5,803 nt of DNA from Streptosporangiaceae bacterium (lineage in GTDB: Bacteria > Actinomycetota > Actinomycetes > Streptosporangiales > Streptosporangiaceae): NCBI GenBank assembly GCA_030040815.1, contig JASHSZ010000595.1, positions 1-5,803 on the forward strand, given 5' to 3'. Below are positions 5,321 through 5,803 of this stretch, piece by piece. Made by a program: the position numbers and the translations under genes. How positions within the stretch are numbered: the stretch's first letter is position 1; every line of letters starts with the position of its first letter. The notes below the pieces were generated by a model. That model saw only the letters and a list, made by a program, of their open reading frames with translations. It was not told the DNA's origin and did not search any database.

Positions 5321-5782
5321 TCAGCTGGCGGCGACTTCGATGTCCAGCGTGGCGCTGACCTCGGGGTGTAGCCGGACCGCCACGCGGTGCGAGCCGATCG
5401 TCTTGATCGGGTTCGTGACCTCAATCTTGCGCCGGTCGAGCTCGGGCCCGCCCGCTCGCTTGACGGCGGCCGCGATGTCGGCTGTGGACACCGAGCCGAA
5501 GAGGCGGCCGCCCTGGCCGGCCCGCGTCTGCAGCCGGACCTTGAGGACTGACAGGGTGCTGGCCGCTGCCCTGGCGTCGTCGAGGCTGCGGATCTCACGG
5601 GCCGCCCTAGCCCGCTTGATCATCTCAATCTGGTGCTCTGAGCCGCGAGTCCACGGCACCGCCAGGCTGCGCGGCACGAGGTAGTTGCGGCCGTAGCCGG
5701 CCTTCACCTCAACCACGTCGCCCGGCGCTCCGAGGCCGGTGACCTCCTGGGTCAGGATGAGCTTCATCGGCTTGCCGCTCAT
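5321..5782 (-). CDS. rplI: 50S ribosomal protein L9
   Basis: This is a structural protein of the large ribosomal subunit that binds 23S rRNA. The 153-residue product has the two-domain L9 build. The N-terminal rRNA-binding domain starts [20 protein letters not shown] and includes the signature region [20 protein letters not shown] (about 26-45). A long charged connecting helix follows (about 50-80, with [19 protein letters not shown]). The C-terminal domain, with [18 protein letters not shown], ends TLDIEVAAS. The ATG at 5780-5782 has GGGAGGA 9 bases upstream and was chosen. The more usual family start, MKLIL, is an in-frame ATG at 5765-5767, five residues later, without its own good ribosome site. 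The gene probably belongs to a ribosomal operon (rpsF-ssb-rpsR-rplI) whose earlier members lie beyond the right edge. Transcription should end at the inverted repeat at 5201-5286. Confidence 0.97.
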   Translation of the reverse strand: MSGKPMKLILTQEVTGLGAPGDVVEVKAGYGRNYLVPRSLAVPWTRGSEHQIEMIKRARAAREIRSLDDARAAASTLSVLKVRLQTRAGQGGRLFGSVSTADIAAAVKRAGGPELDRRKIEVTNPIKTIGSHRVAVRLHPEVSATLDIEVAAS

Positions 5783-5791
5783 GGCTTGCGG

Positions 5792-5798
5792 TCCTCCC
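5792..5798 (-). promoter_or_regulatory. Ribosome binding site of rplI
   Basis: On the minus strand GGGAGGA precedes the ATG at 5780-5782 by 9 bases. It favours this start over the internal ATG at 5765-5767. The remaining bases to the window edge show no gene end. Confidence 0.65.
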
Positions 5799-5803
5799 TC
5801 GGC

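Overview
The window is high-GC DNA with GTG starts and strong purine-rich ribosome sites. It carries the actinobacterial gene order rplI followed by dnaB on the minus strand, so the organism is most likely an actinobacterium. The genus cannot be named from the sequence.

Layout, left to right. Positions 1-196 hold the plus-strand 3' end of a protein, possibly a glycoside hydrolase. Positions 197-2229 look like a patchwork of leftovers: a truncated TnsA-like transposon endonuclease (384-701, minus), an intact but solitary OppC/DppC-type ABC permease (858-1832, minus), and a short overlapping ORF with a faint IclR-like start (1825-2022, minus). The stretch 1833-2229 holds only that short ORF and a hairpin. 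No partner permease, ATPase or binding protein for the transporter is present.

Positions 2230-4518 (minus) encode the replicative helicase DnaB. Its Walker A P-loop is interrupted by an in-frame 312-residue intein. The intein starts with Ala and shows the Trp/Cys/Thr signature of class 3 inteins. Its LAGLIDADG homing endonuclease keeps its outline but has lost both catalytic acidic residues. A cysteine at intein position 48 could allow redox control of splicing.

The 458-bp divergent intergenic region 4519-4976 has no supported gene but is dense in signals. It contains a perfect DnaA box, four near-consensus boxes, an iterated GGCTGTGC motif partly phased at 22-23 bp, a 16-bp palindrome, and a possible leaderless promoter for the small plus-strand gene at 4977-5195. 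That gene and rplI (5321-5782, minus) converge on a structure closed by a perfect 11-bp inverted repeat, probably a bidirectional terminator.

The right half is therefore a replication/translation neighbourhood (L9 and DnaB) in which a small gene and a DnaA-box cluster separate rplI from dnaB. DnaB activity depends on protein splicing and may be linked to DnaA at the promoter level. The most notable signals are the intein and the DnaA-box cluster.
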